From the NCBI RefSeq assembly GCF_009905375.1, contig NW_027418172.1, positions 1-64,000 of the forward strand: a DNA stretch of 64,000 bases, in the 5' to 3' direction. Under the pieces are notes generated by a model. That model searched no databases and had not been told where the DNA came from. It saw only the letters and a list, made by a program, of their open reading frames with translations. The position numbers and the translations under genes are program-made. The DNA is from Apium graveolens. Taxonomy: Eukaryota > Streptophyta > Magnoliopsida > Apiales > Apiaceae. Of the stretch, positions 32,134-45,537 are shown one piece after another; position 1 is the first letter of the stretch, and each line of letters begins with the position of its first letter.

Positions 32134-33665
32134 TGTTAGTGTAGGTGCCCTAGAGGCAATACATTATTCTTTTATCTTTATGTCAGTTGATCATTCAATA
32201 AATGTATTTATTATGACCTTAATTACTGCGATATTTTGTTAGCATAATAAATGTCCTTAGAATTATGATACAAATTGTATAGTTTAAGTACATGACTTGA
32301 ACTTGAGATTATATAATATATCATATTCTTAAAGGTCCCTAGTCGAGTATTATTATATAGGACAATAATAATACATAGATAGACTAGTATGTTGTTTGAC
32401 AAGATAACCACATCTCATTGGTTATAAGTATGGGGATACTAAAGTCAATACATAGGTACATGTGAGAGTAATGGTACTGGACAGACCCACAGTGAGATTC
32501 TTCATGTTTAATAAAGTCATAAGAAAGACTCACAGTGATAATGGTGTAACGATCCTTTGACTTTAAATCATTATATTTCTATACGAGGATTAATATACTT
32601 TGACTACATTAAAAGTTACTTTTGATCGGGTGATGATAAAAGTGGACACCGGGTATATCATGAGTCGTATGAGAAATATGAATGATAGATAAAGGATTTA
32701 ACCCTCCTATAATTAGGAGAGATATTATTGGCCTCTTGATTGAGTGAGGTTATAAAAGCATGGTCATGCTCAAATAATGATTTGTCTCGATAATCTACTC
32801 ATAGATCAAGTAAACCCGGATTAAATGTTGAAGAGGATGACTAAATACATGCCCCGAGTTTAATCTATAATATGTATGGTTAAAGGGATTATATTACACA
32901 AAAAACATTAATCACGAAAGGTTTTATCTAATCACGATTTAATTATTGTTTAATTGGGTAACAATGATGTATTACTAGATACCGCTCATTGTTTATAATT
33001 TTATTAGAGAATAAAATTATTGCCAATTAAATAATAGCCTATAGGGTCGCACAAATAGAGCACTTAATGGAATAGTTAATTTAAATTATGGATTTAAATT
33101 AATTAATGATTATTTGTATTTTATTATAATTAAGTAAGACTTAATTGAGATAATATAAATTTGAATTAAAAGGAATGTTTTTGCCCATAATAATTAAGTA
33201 TGACTTAGTTATTAATTAAATAATAGAAATTCATTTTTATTATTTAATCCAATACCTACTAAGGTTGGGCTTTGCTATTATGGGCCTTTTTAATCAGTCA
33301 TTATAAATAGATAATGATAGGTTAAAAAGGCTTGTACATTTTTTTTAAGAAAACCCTAGCAGCAAAGAGAGGCAGAGGCAATTCAGATCGTCAAGAAGGA
33401 GGCTAGTACATCCATTCCGTAGTCAAGTTCGTGAGATGTTCTTGAAGGTGCTCGTGTGGATACCATAGAGGTCTTTCTCCGAGAGGTAGACACAAAGCAT
33501 GATAGCTAGGATCTCCATTGAGTTCGTGAAAGTTAATCTCTTGAAAGGTATGATTCGTTATCTCCATAATCTGCCCATAATTATACATGGATCCTGATTT
33601 TGGGTTTCAAAATTTTTGTTTTATTTACGTTTATCCGCTGTGTTTTATGACTTCGGAACCCAACA
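32134..33665 (+). repeat. LTR of the second copia family (about 1.53 kb)
   Basis: Begins tgttagtgtaggtgccc directly after the polypurine tract and ends ttcggaacccaaca, giving TG...CA ends. Contains a plausible TATA-like stretch (ccattataaatagataatg near 33300) and aaaccctagcagc downstream of it. No second copy in this window. Confidence 0.82.
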
Positions 33666-34400
33666 TAAGATACAATACAAAATTTTTGACAGACAAGTTA
33701 TACATTTGAGAAAAATGATACAACTTTTAAAAATATTTACTAATTGCTTTATTTATTTAATCATTGGAATTAAAATGAATTTCTTGCACCAATTCGAGAT
33801 CTAACAAAACTTCAGCTCTCTGGGTCATCCTCAAGGCAATGGGGTGATTGAAGCAACAAATAAGATTATTTTCGATGGAATCAAAGAGAGGTTGGGCGAA
33901 GCCAAAGATTTACCGGGCGAAGAATTGTGATGGGTCTTGTGGGCTTATCGAATAACCCCAAGACCATCCACGAGCGAAATGCTTTTTAGATTATCAACTT
34001 ACCGCACCGAAGTGTTTAATTTGTAAAGCAATAAAGTTGGTCTAAGAGCCAATATAGACCTTCTTGAAGAAGAAAACGAAGTAGCTCGCCATAGAAACCT
34101 CAAATACCAACTTTAGGCAACCCAGTATTATGATTCGAGTGTAAAGGAGTGCACTTTCTTTGTCGATTACCTAGTGTCGAGGAAGTTAACAATTTTAATG
34201 TCCGATATGCAAGGAAAACTTCAGGCAAATTGGAGAGACCCTTACTTTGTAGCTGAAGTGATAAGGCCGGGAACGTATAAGCTAAAGACTTTGGAATGCG
34301 AACCTATTAAAAACACTTGGTACACTTCCAGATTTCAGAAATTTTTCCAGTACACCTTTCTAAAGCCTTCCTATTTATTTATTTTGGATTATTAAATTCA
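33666..34400 (+). pseudogene. Ty3/gypsy integrase C-terminal fragment, copy 3
   Basis: Mirror of 21800-22520. Reads GHPQGNGVIEATNKI, IIFDGIKERLGEAKDL, NKVGLRANIDLLEEENEVAR and NLKYQL with frame breaks, then open from 34174: MSDMQGKLQANWRDPYFVAE and VIRPGTYKLKTLECEPIKNT, the C-terminal chromatin-side domain of gypsy integrase (GPY/F-like). Best-kept C-terminus of the four copies. Confidence 0.84.
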
Positions 34401-35770
34401 GTTATTTACTTTAGTAATGCAATTTCAATCTCCTAATAGCGAAGCATGTAGGACATTATATGAATTTCCAATTTCAATGAAATTTATATGTTTTTCTCCT
34501 TTTATTCTCAATTTATGATTATATCCCAAATTCCATGAATGGTATATATGAGGGGTAAGAACATTCGAAGGAAGATGGATATTCTGGAAGGATATAGGGA
34601 GCCCCGAAGAGGTGACCATAACCGGCTGTCATGCAACTACGAATACTCCTGAAAGGAATATCAAATGGTTAATGATAAGAAGGAAATGGATTGAGGCTTG
34701 GAAAGGCAAATAATTAGATATGTGACTGCGTTTACACCACTTAATGTGCCGATTTCCAAAATTTTCCACTAAATGAAAGGCAAGCCTGTTTTCATCCAAC
34801 CAGCTAAAATGAAGATGGCCAACCACAAGAAGAATTCTGATAAGTATTGTTACTACCATCAAGATAAGGAGCAAAATAGTGATGAATGTTTTCACTTGAA
34901 GAGGCTGATTGAAAAAATGATCAAGGCTGAAGAACTCAATGAATTTCTAAGAGACCCGAAGGATAAGTTGGGGCCGAATAAGACAAGGAACACAGAACCC
35001 AAAATGAGATATTAGGGAGAGGTGAAGACAATTTCGGAAAGCAATTTCCTTTGAGTTGACAGTAAAAATTTCAAGAAAAGGTACGCTCGTCAAGTTTATA
35101 ATTTATACTAGTTCAACCCTTCTAGATAGACTATGTCGCTCTCCTTCAAGAAAGAGGACTACAAGGATTTCATATAACCTTATGAAGATCCGCTGATAAT
35201 CCACCATGTCATCGGGGAAATAATATATGGAAAGTGTTAGTAGATGAAGGGAGTTCGTCCAATATCTTATTTCATCGGACGTATAGCAAAATAAACCTAG
35301 CTGGACTGCAGGTGGAGCCATGCCATGAGGTACCTCTTGAGGCCTTCGACGGACTACATATACCTTATGAATGTATGATTACTTTACATATTAGTACCAA
35401 TAAAATGTCATATAGGTAAAATTCTACATCGTAAAATAAGTAAAATTCTACATCGTAAGATTCTAAAAGCCCCTACAACGCACTCCTAGGACAACCATTC
35501 TTTTTGGCCTTCCAAGATGTTGGGTCAATCCCCAATCTCAAGATGTAGTACCCAACTGAGAAGGGAGTCAGGGAAATGAGAGAAGACCGGGAGACAACAA
35601 GAATCATCATGCTTAAAAATCTCGACAAAGGTCAAGATTATGAAGAGAATTACACTGGTGGTAAAAGCAAGCATTCAGAGGCCAAACCCAATGGAAATAA
35701 GCAATTGTTAAACATTGAACTAGAGAAACTCTAGGCTGACCTATCTTGCACAATTGCGGAGCCCTCCACC
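34401..35770 (+). pseudogene. Ty3/gypsy gag zinc finger and protease fragment, copy 3
   Basis: Gag from about 34560; frame 34773-35015 holds DKYCYYHQDKEQNSDECFHL then KRLIEKMIKAEELNEFLRD. The protease follows: MLVDEGSSSNILFHRTYSK at 35234, where LVDxGSS is the family form of the aspartic protease active site (Gly here replaced by Glu before GSS), then LQVEPCHEVPLEAFDG. 35560-35770 keeps the acidic linker (MLKNLDKGQDYEENYTGGKS) that precedes RT in gypsy elements, but no RT. Ends against L1. Confidence 0.84.
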
Positions 35771-36850
35771 GAATGGGAGTAAGTTAAATTATATGTTGGA
35801 TGTTCCATTAATGATTCTCCAATATTGCTTGGCAAGCATAGTTGTATGGAAGTTCCTCAAACTCCTAACTCTCACACCACCACTATATTGACATTTCAAG
35901 ATATTTACGTGGTTTATCAATTCAATTTCTTCAACCCCCAGGATGTGACATACGAGTGTTCACTTATCAACACAAGTATTAGGACAAAAGAACACAGTAG
36001 GCTTAACATAATTGACTACTTGTCCAGACAAACACTAACACCTCTCTAAAATACACTTCATATTCCTTGCATCTACACTCGTTGCTTGAAAAAAGAAAAA
36101 TTAATCATCAGCAAATAACACATGGGAGATACTGGGAGCTCCTCTAGCAACCTTAACTCCATGAAGCAGACATGTTTCTTCTAACTTTCTAATGATAGAT
36201 TTAAACCTTCCGCGCATAGAATATACAAGTAGGGAGAGATTGGATCTACATGTCGAAGTCACCGTTGCGGATGCACATCAACAAAAATTCCACTACTATT
36301 TACAAAACTATACGAGAATTTCAGAACAGATATTATAATCCTAGAAATCCAGGCTGAGTGCAAACCACATTTATGCAACATTTGTTTAATAAATCTTTAT
36401 TCCAACGTATCTTATGCCTTAAAAATATCAATTTTTAAACCAGCCACGTCCTATTTTCCTTATGACTTCAAATGCAATCATTTCATTATAAGTTAATAGC
36501 CTTCCTTGATTAAAAGCACTTTGTTTGTTAAACATTATTGAGTTTAAACATCATTTAAACTTATTTTCCAGCACCTTATATAATATATGCATCAGAACAT
36601 TATCAAGAGAGATAGGTGGAAGATCTAAATAAGATGTACAAGCATAAGATTTAGTTCCCTTGGCCCATGTTCTCATGTTCTCTATCAAAGAAAGTCTTAC
36701 AAAATTGAACAACATATCTTCTAACAATATTCCAATAAGTTTGACTTATCTTGAAGCATGACAAAGTCTACAATTTTTGGATCTGTACCGTCAATATATT
36801 TCTTGCCATCTACAAACCCCTGTTCTATGTTAAATGGAGTAAAAATAGAC
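35771..36850 (-). pseudogene. L1-type LINE reverse transcriptase fragment, copy 3
   Basis: Mirror of 19330-20440. Contains on the minus strand the region before KSPGP (deleted here as in copy 2), the SAFNQGRLLTYNEMI-like segment (about 36480-36530), HGDPI-like and GVKVARGAPSISHVLFADD (about 36090-36180) and the C-terminal LRNFHTTMLAKQ (35840-35870). Stops throughout. The plus-strand open frame 35825-36049 is its antisense shadow. Confidence 0.84.
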
Positions 36851-36869
36851 ATTTCTTCCATTAATTGTC

Positions 36870-37690
36870 ATGTGCCAAATATTTTCTAATACTTAAAAAA
36901 CTTTTAAGCATTCGGTACTTTTTTAGAGGTTTAGTATTTTTACTTGTTATGTAATTTTTTTGTCTTATGTCTTTTATAATTCTTTCTATATCTATATCTA
37001 TTGTTATATGCTTTAATTTTTATGTTTTATATTTTTATAAATTGTATAATGTTCTGTATTTTTAATAAATTAAATTTCTTTAAATATATGATTTAATTTT
37101 GTTTAACATCATTTTTGGGTTCTATATATATATGATTTAATTTTGTTTAATATCATTTTTGGGTTCTATATATTATTTTGTGTTCTCTAGTTGTGTTTTT
37201 TGCAACTTATTTATATTTTGTAATGAAATTAAAAATGTTAAGTGTATGTTTAATAATACAAACCACTATTGAAATTTAATGTGTAAGGTAAATTTCTTGG
37301 AGTTTGAATTTTCAATATTTTTTAATACTTTAAATAACTTTTAACCATTTTATATTTTTTCACATTTTCTATATTTTGATATGTGTTAAAATTCTTTGAA
37401 TTATGTACTTCCTTACGTGTTTCTATTTATTATATACTCTATTTTTCATATTCTATATTTTATACATTGTATTTTATGTAATGTATTTGAAATAAAGTAA
37501 AATATAAATAAATATATGATTTAAGTTTCTAAGCATTCATTTTAGCCTTTATATATTATTTTATGTTCTATAGTTGTTTTTTGTGTAAAATATTTATATA
37601 TGTGTTCAATATAATTTTAATACAATTATTAAAGTTTAATGTGTAAGGTAATAGTTTTTGGAGCTTGTATTTAAATTTTAACTTTTTTTC
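36870..37690. repeat. Diverged AT-rich tandem units, right-arm copy
   Basis: Reverse of 18565-19310, about 70 bp longer because tatatgatttaattttgttt with the following ttgggttctata is duplicated at about 37085-37170. The private duplication shows independent evolution of the arms. Confidence 0.7.
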
Positions 37691-38985
37691 TATTGCATTG
37701 GTATTTTTTTTGATTTTAGGCCGAAGTTCCACACTAAATTAATGAGGATTAAATAATTTACGCAAGTATATTTTATTTTGTTGAATGATATTATCTTGTT
37801 AAAGTAGTAATTGTATCCTATGTATAAAAATTGATCACTTAACCAAAACCAAAGAAAAGTAGAGTTATAATAGAGACTTGGTAACTGGACAATACAATAG
37901 GTGTATAAAACATAATCATGTTTATATAAAATTTTAAATCTAACGAATGCACACTAAGAACAAAACATAATATAAATAGAGAATGAATTAAACAAAGAAA
38001 TGATGAGTTAGAGAACAAACCTTCATGATTGTGGGTGAGTTACTACGTTACCATTAAAATTGGGTTATGTTAAACCTTCATCAATCATCTAGATGAAGGT
38101 TCATAGAACCTATTATCTTTTATTAATAACCACTTTTTTATGAATAACTAATTTTAGAGGAAGGTTCATACAAATTAGTAACTTTTAATATTAACCACAC
38201 CTATTAACTAATTGTACTTTTTTGTTCTTTTTCTTAAGGAACTCATTTCTCTATTCTTTATCTTTTTATTGTTTTTAAATTTTGAAAAATTATTCCTTTA
38301 TACAGATGATGAACATATATCTAAAATATATATTATATTTTAAAAATAATTTACAACTTTTCCACTTTTTTACATAACAATACCTTTTTACATAACAATA
38401 GTATTTTATAGGGAACATGATTCATGATTATACAATACTAAATCAAAACATAATTATTTAATAAAACATTATGTTTTACACAATATTTTCTTCTCACAAA
38501 ATACATGCATACAATTCTTGGCTGAATATAATTTTTTTAAAGGAGACAATTTTTTTGAAATGATAAAAAAATTGACATCTAGAGTAGTTTTATCTAGTTA
38601 ATAGGTTACCAACTTACATACACACGCATATATATATATATCATTTGATTACATGATACTTGCTAATAATATATGTAACTATTTATCATTCATGGACATT
38701 AACCACAATTCATTATTGTATTAGATCATTTCTTAAAATTTATTTGTAATGTTCATGACCTAAATTCAAAAAATAAAAACGGCCAAATAGACAAATATAT
38801 GAGTTATATGTGCTTATAAACCCATGCTTCAAAGTACTTTTTTGGGTTTGAGAATTGTAATTATTTTCAAAATTATTTAGTGAAAGTATGTACAAAAATA
38901 TAATTACTAATCAAATAGAGGCCACTGAAATGATTGATTTTATGGTACAATTTTGTAAGAGCTGAGAGATCTTTAAAATCATATA
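37691..38985. other. V block and GRP-2 downstream region
   Basis: Reverse of 17220-18560. Noncoding, AT-rich; includes the inverted repeat 38073-38101 (aaccttcatc ... gatgaaggtt) and atatatatatatcattt near 38630. Confidence 0.55.
38073..38101. repeat. Perfect 10-bp inverted repeat, right copy
   Basis: Same 10-bp stem as 18131-18159, with loop aatcatcta. Confidence 0.75.
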
Positions 38986-39154
38986 AAGGGCCTAAGGTTT
39001 ATGAACTTCTTGGTGTTTTTGGGAAGAACATCCCCTACAAGTCACAAATCCTATTGTAAACATGGGTTCATCCTCTATAAAAGTGATAGTAGCTTTGGGA
39101 GTAGCACAAGAAACAAAATTTGGAAATAGCCACATCAGGAGCTCCAAGGAATTA

Positions 39155-41071
39155 TTAAGATAATGTTGATGTTGATATCGATGCCAAAGGTATTTGGTCA
39201 ACATTGTAAGGTGGGTTAATGTCACGAGCACCACCACTCATATTAATAGCACTACCACCAATGCCAGCATTATCAAAGTTTTATGTACTAGTGATGCTAA
39301 TACGCCAATGGAACTATAACTAAAACCACTACCTCCGAATATTACCGAACATACAACCAGTGTCACCACTAAAGCTACCGACCATGCCACCGCCAATGCT
39401 TCCACTTAAGCTACCACCCTTGCCATAATTAAGACTAACCAATATACCACCAATGCTGAAAATATGACAACTAGCCATGCCACTACTAAAGCTACCAGCA
39501 ATGTTACCACCAATGCCACTACCAATTGTACCACCTGTAATACCATAATTAATGTGGCCACCAATGAAAACGCTTAAACTACCACGAAATTTAACACCAA
39601 TACCAACAATACCACCACCAACTCTCCGACCAAAAATACCACTTCCAATGTCGCCAATTGCACTAACAAGAGCAATACAACCAATGTCATCATTAGTGCC
39701 ACCAAATCCACTACTAATGTTATCGTCTCTAGTACCACCAATATAACCACTAAAGATGCTAGTCATGCTACCCCCAATGTCACTACTAAGAGTACCCAAT
39801 ATACCACAAATGCTACCACCCTTGATGCCATTATTAAAGTTACCACCAATGACATTGCTTAAGTTAGCACGAACTTCACCACCAACAATGCCACCACCAA
39901 TTCCCCTATTAAGACTATGAGGGTGAAAATGGTGAGCGAACCTGTTCATGTATTAAAATATAAGTTTTTACAAAACTATAATTTGTCCCAAACAGAGCCT
40001 ACATCTTTATCAACTAAGAAATCTCATTTTTAACCATGTATATAAAGTTAAATAGTGATTACTACTGGATTCAAAAAAAAACCATTACTATATACTTTTG
40101 GAATAGTTACTGAAGTATTACATCAATAGAAGGTTCTAGTGAGACTGAAAATGGTGAGCCTACCTCTTCTTGTATTGATATATAAGTTTTTACAGCACTA
40201 TAATTTGTCACAAACAGAGCCTACATCTTTATCAAGTAAGAAATCTCATTTTTAACCATGTATCACGTAATATAAAGTTAAATAGTGATGAGGGCTTCAC
40301 TTGTACTATGTGCATATATATTTAGTTTATATATTTGCATAGTAAAATTTAAAGAAGAACAAAGAAAACTTACACTAGTAATTTGATGAAGAGGTGAAAC
40401 ATAAGGAACTTGGAGCATTTTCTTCATTGTTTGTGGAACTTGTTGCTAATAGCAAGAAAAATAAAATTCCTCTGCATATGTCTCTGAAAAAAGGTCACAC
40501 ATAAACATAAAATAAATTTAATAGTATAATTAAACAAATATGAAGATAAAATCTAAATAACATATGGGCTTCTTAGCTATAAATTTTCATTTTTTTACTA
40601 TATCATGTATTTGATTATTTATGAGGAACAAAAAAGTTTTTACAAATATAACTCAATTCTTTTTTTTAACATTGACATATAATTCTCAAAGGGATAATTC
40701 TTGTTATGGAGGTCATGTAAAAACAAATAGAAGCGGCATTCCATGTCAATCTACATACATATATAGAAGAAAAATGGGATACTTATTGTATGGATTTAAG
40801 TTTTAACAAAAGTTTGTTCAAAAAACACATAAGAAATGGAAATGAAGATACAGGGAAATACAAATTATTACCTTAACCTTGTTAAACAACATCAATTCAT
40901 GAAAACCTCCAAATCTTGTCCATTTAATCCTGGCCAATTCATTTGAAGATGTGTTTAACCTTACAACACCAAAACACTCTTTCATAGAAAATACAAATAA
41001 CACCAAAACACTATTTCATAGCCATGTACATGTTTATTTTTTTTGTAAGGGGGCGGCCGCTTGTGCTTGTA
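39155..41071 (-). pseudogene. Glycine-rich secreted protein gene, GRP-2 (broken)
   Basis: Mirror of GRP-1. Glycine-rich exon about 39960-39155: open 39949-39329 (206 codons), Gly/Ser/Ile-rich with spaced IGG triplets (SNVIGGNFNNGI, FSGYIGGTRDDN), then the same frame loss after CMFGNIR as in GRP-1, a TAA in the following GGSAINMSGG part, and PPYNVDQIPLA near the end. Signal exon with ATG at 40427 and the same deletion of the hydrophobic core as GRP-1; 80-nt exon at 40671-40750; untranslated exon near 40880-41030 where, unlike GRP-1, a frame MKECFGVVRLNTSSNELARI stays open through to the donor. By my count 22 of 206 residues differ from GRP-1. Upstream lies the promoter at 41072-41146. Confidence 0.63.
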
Positions 41072-41146
41072 TTAGGGTTTTAACTACGGTTTTTATATTC
41101 TCTATTTTGTAGGCCCAGTTGTATTTCATGGGTTTAAATGGGCCCA
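41072..41146 (-). promoter_or_regulatory. GRP-2 promoter motifs
   Basis: Telo-box TTAGGGTTT (41072-41080; AAACCCTAA on the gene strand) and site II GGCCCA at 41112-41117 and 41141-41146, in the same order and spacing as GRP-4. A GC-rich gggcggccgc lies at about 41050-41060 just downstream on the gene strand. Confidence 0.58.
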
Positions 41147-42095
41147 ATATAGTTCAAATTTTTTATTGCTCCATCTATTATGTAAATTAATTGGATGTGG
41201 ATGTAGAAGCCTAAAGAAGTATTACTCTAATTTATTTTGTGTTGTTAATAAAATGACATTCTAAAAATCAAGTGGTAAGCAGTGTATAAAAAACATAACT
41301 TCAAAATGACATTTTTTCGAAAATTCTATATTTTATATAGTGAGATTATATATAAACCACCTATTGACCTCAATTAACAATAATATATGCACTAATCCAA
41401 CCCTAACTAACAATAATAAATTATTTTTCATGCACAAAATAATATTTACATAATCACATTTAATCAAATTAAATTTCTAGAGGTATAAGATAGGATAAAA
41501 AAAATTTGACAAAAAATTTATACGTATGAGAAAAATGATACGGTTTATAAAAATATTTACTAATTGTTTTGTTTATTTAAAAATAAGAATTAAAATGAAT
41601 GATAATATGACTGTTGATTTTTATTTAATTATTAATCAATTTTATTTGAAATTATAAACGTTTGACTTGACCATATGTACTTTGACGAAATTATTATAAA
41701 TATTTTTAATATTTTCAACTGTAATAAAAATTTATTATTGAAAACCATGCTTATATTTTTTTAACTCAAAATTTTCAATAGACAAGTTTTCTAATAAATT
41801 TTGGGTCTTTCCACAAAGTAGGAAATGCGGGCAAAGTCAGCCCACTTTGTATTTTTTGCTAGCATTCACAAAAAGGTTGACCAGTATACAAAGACATTAT
41901 TTTATCTAATATGTACCAAAATATAATTCCATTATGATTTTAAGATGAATAAGGAGGATAGGTTCATGTATTAGTTCTCGAATTTCTTTTTTGAATAAAA
42001 TTGTAAATATTAAACTTTAATTCAAAAAAATATATTTTAAAAAGATATGTAAAATTATGAATTTTAGATGAAAAAGTAAAAAAAAAATAGGATGG
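41147..42095. other. GRP-2 upstream AT-rich block
   Basis: Reverse of 14101-15060. Noncoding. Joins the copia LTR at 42096 exactly where the left arm does. Confidence 0.6.
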
Positions 42096-43241
42096 TGATT
42101 ATGGCTAACTAAGATTAGTTTTAAATTTTACCAGATAATCCCTTACTGGGATTTTATAAACAGTTCAATAATCTACCAATGATGGTAAGCTAAGATGACT
42201 AAATGCTGTGCATAAAATAGTATGCACAAAAGTAATAAGAACAGACAAGAATTTTAGCCGGGTTCGACCCGTAATCCCCTATGGTCTACGTCGTGGTCCC
42301 TTACCAACTGGATAAGATAATATATTATTGAATGATAGTAAGTTTACAACTTCTTAAGACAATATACAATAATATATCTCCCTTTATCCCAGCTGCTGAT
42401 AATGGCTTGCTAAAACCCTGTTTCTAAACCTGCCCTCTAAGTACTACATTACCGCGTAGTACAAACTTCTCTAGTACTAGTACTAATAAATACAAATTGA
42501 ACAATATAAATGGAATGATAAAGTAATTACAACTCAAACTATAGACTCTGTAAGATAAAAAACGTGCATATAATTAAGAGCTCGAGAATATTTTAGATCC
42601 AATAAAGATCAGTGAGTTGTGAGTGTTCTTGCTGTAATACGTTAGTCATAAAAACTACAAGAAAACTCGTACATAAATATACACTAACGTTCAAAACAAT
42701 CTCAACAACTTACAATAGTTAGAATCCAATTTTAACGTTTAAATTAGTTGGGATGATTTCCAACATTCATATATACGTTTAATAGAAGAGATAAAGAAAG
42801 AAAAATGATCAGAAAAAGTCTCTTCTATTTTGTATGAGTATAAAACTTTTTTAATCAGATTTCTAGGAGATAGAGTTTGAAAAGAAAACAAACTCCTACA
42901 AATTAGGAACTGTTTTAAAGTTAGAAATTTTTTTATAACTGAGCTCTAATATATATTAACCACGTATAATATAATAGAGAAGTCCTTACAATTCGTTAAA
43001 AGAAATTCGTGAAATATCTCCTTGAAAATATGTTTCCTTGTTGAGTCTGGATTGTCCATCTTGGCTTGCTATTATTCTGAATAACGTGATTATAGCTTGC
43101 CGAAATAGATTACTGTCTTATGATAGCTTGTTGTCATGATGCATAAACAACAATGTCATTAAGATGATATATCCTGCAAACAGTCTTAAATAACAACATA
43201 ATGGCTTGCTGTGTTATGATCATCAAAACTAAGGAGTTACA
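42096..43241 (-). repeat. Copia 3' LTR, right copy
   Basis: On the minus strand from tgtaactcc (43241) to ccataatca (42096). About 40 bp shorter than its partner because of a deletion near 42480 that removed the region after ctagtacta. Confidence 0.85.
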
Positions 43242-43820
43242 ATCTCCCCCTTTTTGATGTTTACATACATTTAGAAGAATTATAAAACTCCCCCTAAATC
43301 TATGCTTATCTCAAAATTAAGCAATACTTTAGAACACACTACTGCAAATAATTAAACTGCAAATAACAACAAATGCATATCCAATACAACCAACATAGCA
43401 ACATATCATTACCTCACCAAGTCTTAACATAACCAAAGCAAATCAAGTATTAAGCAAAAATAACTAACATAAACCAAGTTCATAAACCAAGTAGCAAACC
43501 ACACCAGATTAACCATAAACCTACACATGAAACAAGTCTTAAATAAACCTTAACCAAACATAAATCTCCTAAATATCTTCACCTTAAAGCATCAAAAAGA
43601 TCTAGGTTGAGGGCTGATCAGAAGTGTTGAGATCATCCTCTTTTGGAGAAAAGAAGGCATCAAAAAAACACAAACAAGTAAGCACCAATAAACAGATAAT
43701 GGCATGTCAAAATTAATAAATCAAATCAAACACAAATTATGATATTTAATAAACAATCATAGTAAGCTAACATGAAAATTAATAGTAAGCTAACATTACC
43801 AAATTTCTAAAGATAGCTTG

Positions 43821-45535
43821 CAATTATACACTGCACATGACAAGTTCTCTTCGAATGGTAGAAAATCTTGCTTCACCAAGGGGTTTTATAAAGATATCTT
43901 CCAATTGATATTCAGTAGGCATAAAAACTAATTTAATCTTACCTTTGGCAGCATTATCTCTCAAGAAATGGTGATGAAAATCAATATGCTTTGTTCTTGA
44001 GTAATTCACAGGATTCTTTGATATATTGATGGTGCTAGTATTGTCATAATAGATTGGAACTTTGCCACACTTGATTCCAAAATCTCGTAGAGTGTGAAGC
44101 ATCCACAAAATTTGAGAGCAACAACTACCCCCTACTGACTACTCATCTTCTGCTGTGGATAATACAACTGAAGTTTGTTTCTTACTTTGCCAAGATAGAA
44201 GAGTTTGTCCTAAGTACGTGCAAACACCACTTGTGCTCTTTCTATCAGTTTGACATCCTGCATAATCTGCACCACTATACCCCACAACATCAAATATGCT
44301 TGTAATAGGATAAAATAAAACAAGATTAATAGTCCCACTTAAATATCGAAATATTCTTTGAACTACATTTAAATGTGATTCCTTAGGTTTAGCTTGAAAA
44401 TGAGCACATACACAAACACTATACATAATATCCGGCCGGGAAGCAGTAAAATATAAAAGACTACCAATCATGCCTCTATATTTTTTGATATCAACTGCCT
44501 TACCGTTTTGAAGTCAGCCCTGCTGTTTTGATTCATTGGTGTAGATTTTGACTTGACATGCTCAAATTCAAATCTAGTCAGCAAGTTCTTCACATACTTT
44601 GACTGATGAACATAGATGTCATCCTTAGATTGATTGATTTGGAGTCCGAAAAAATAGTTCAGCTCACCCATCATGGTCATGTCAAATTCACTACTCATAC
44701 ACTTAGAAAACCACTCACACATAGAATCATTAGTGGATCTAAAAATTATATCATCTACATATATCTCGACAATCAAAATATCATTACCATTTTGCCTAGT
44801 AAATAAAGTAGGATCGATTTTACCTCGAATAAAGTCATTTTTGGCCAAAACTTACTAAGCCTCTTGTACCAAGTCCTTGATGCTTGCATTAAGCCATATA
44901 ATGCCTTCTTGATCTTGTAAACATAGTCCGGATGTTGTTCATGTTCAAAAATAGGGGGTTGTTTGACATAAACTTCTTCTTCCATAAATCCAATAAGAAA
45001 AGCACTTTTGACGTCCATTTTATGTAGCTTGATCTTCTTGTAGCATGCATAAGCAAGAAGCATCCTAATTGATTTCAATCTAGCTACTGGAGCATAAGTT
45101 TGATCAAAGTCAATGCCATCTTTTTGATTGTACCCTTGTGTCACAATCCTTGCTTTATTTCGAGTAACAGTACCAAATTCATCCTCTTTATTCTTGAAAA
45201 TCCATTTTATACCAATGACTGAAGTATTCTTTAGTGGCTTGACAAGTTCCCAAACATCACTTTGTTCGAATTGATTCAGTTCTTCTTGCATAGCCAAGAT
45301 CCAATTTTCATCTTCGAGTGCTTCTTTAACATTCTTAGGTTCCTCTTGAGCTAGAAATGCAGCATAAGCACCAAAAATTGCATTGCCTTTCCTTGTCTTG
45401 AGTCCATAAGTAATATCACCAATAACCTGTTCTGGAGGGTGATTCTTCACTGTCCGTGTAGATTTTGGAAATGAATGCTTTGAGATATGTTCATGAGAGG
45501 TCTTCATTATCTTTGAGATTCTTCACTGTCCATGT
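43821..45535 (-). pseudogene. Copia pol remnant: reverse transcriptase and RNase H, right copy
   Basis: Open from 45507 through RT: VIGIKWIFKNKEDEFGTVTR, NKARIVTQGYNQKDGIDFDQ, TYAPVARL, LHKMDVKSAFLIGF, KALYGLMQASRTWYKRLSKF. The one-base frameshift at LSKFWPK follows, then 44848-44468 with VEIYVDDIIFRST (YVDD catalytic site) and MMGELNYFFGLQI. A second one-base shift near VRQLISK precedes MIGSLLYFTASRPDIMYSVC; STAEDE then a TAG (Tyr expected) breaks RNase H, which continues LWMLHTLRDFGIKCGKV to SRTKHIDFHHHF and ends at 43824. Four lesions, most shared with 10501-12340. Integrase, protease and gag absent. Confidence 0.92.
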
Positions 45536-45537
45536 AG

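Larger units (their letters stand above)
31520..33665 (+). mobile_element. Second copia family: RNase H end plus 3' LTR
   Basis: A copia fragment unrelated in sequence to the element at 9324. It begins inside coding sequence (YIINPDEGH, then TAVKNILKYLKRTKD), has an almost intact RNase H, a polypurine tract (caagtgggaga) and one LTR. Its much better-kept frame points to a younger age than the other elements. Immediately after the LTR comes TAAGATACAATA, the edge of the right-arm gypsy/U sequence; the left arm has the same bases uninterrupted at about 22519, so the LTR marks an insertion site whose 5' side is lost. Confidence 0.88.
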
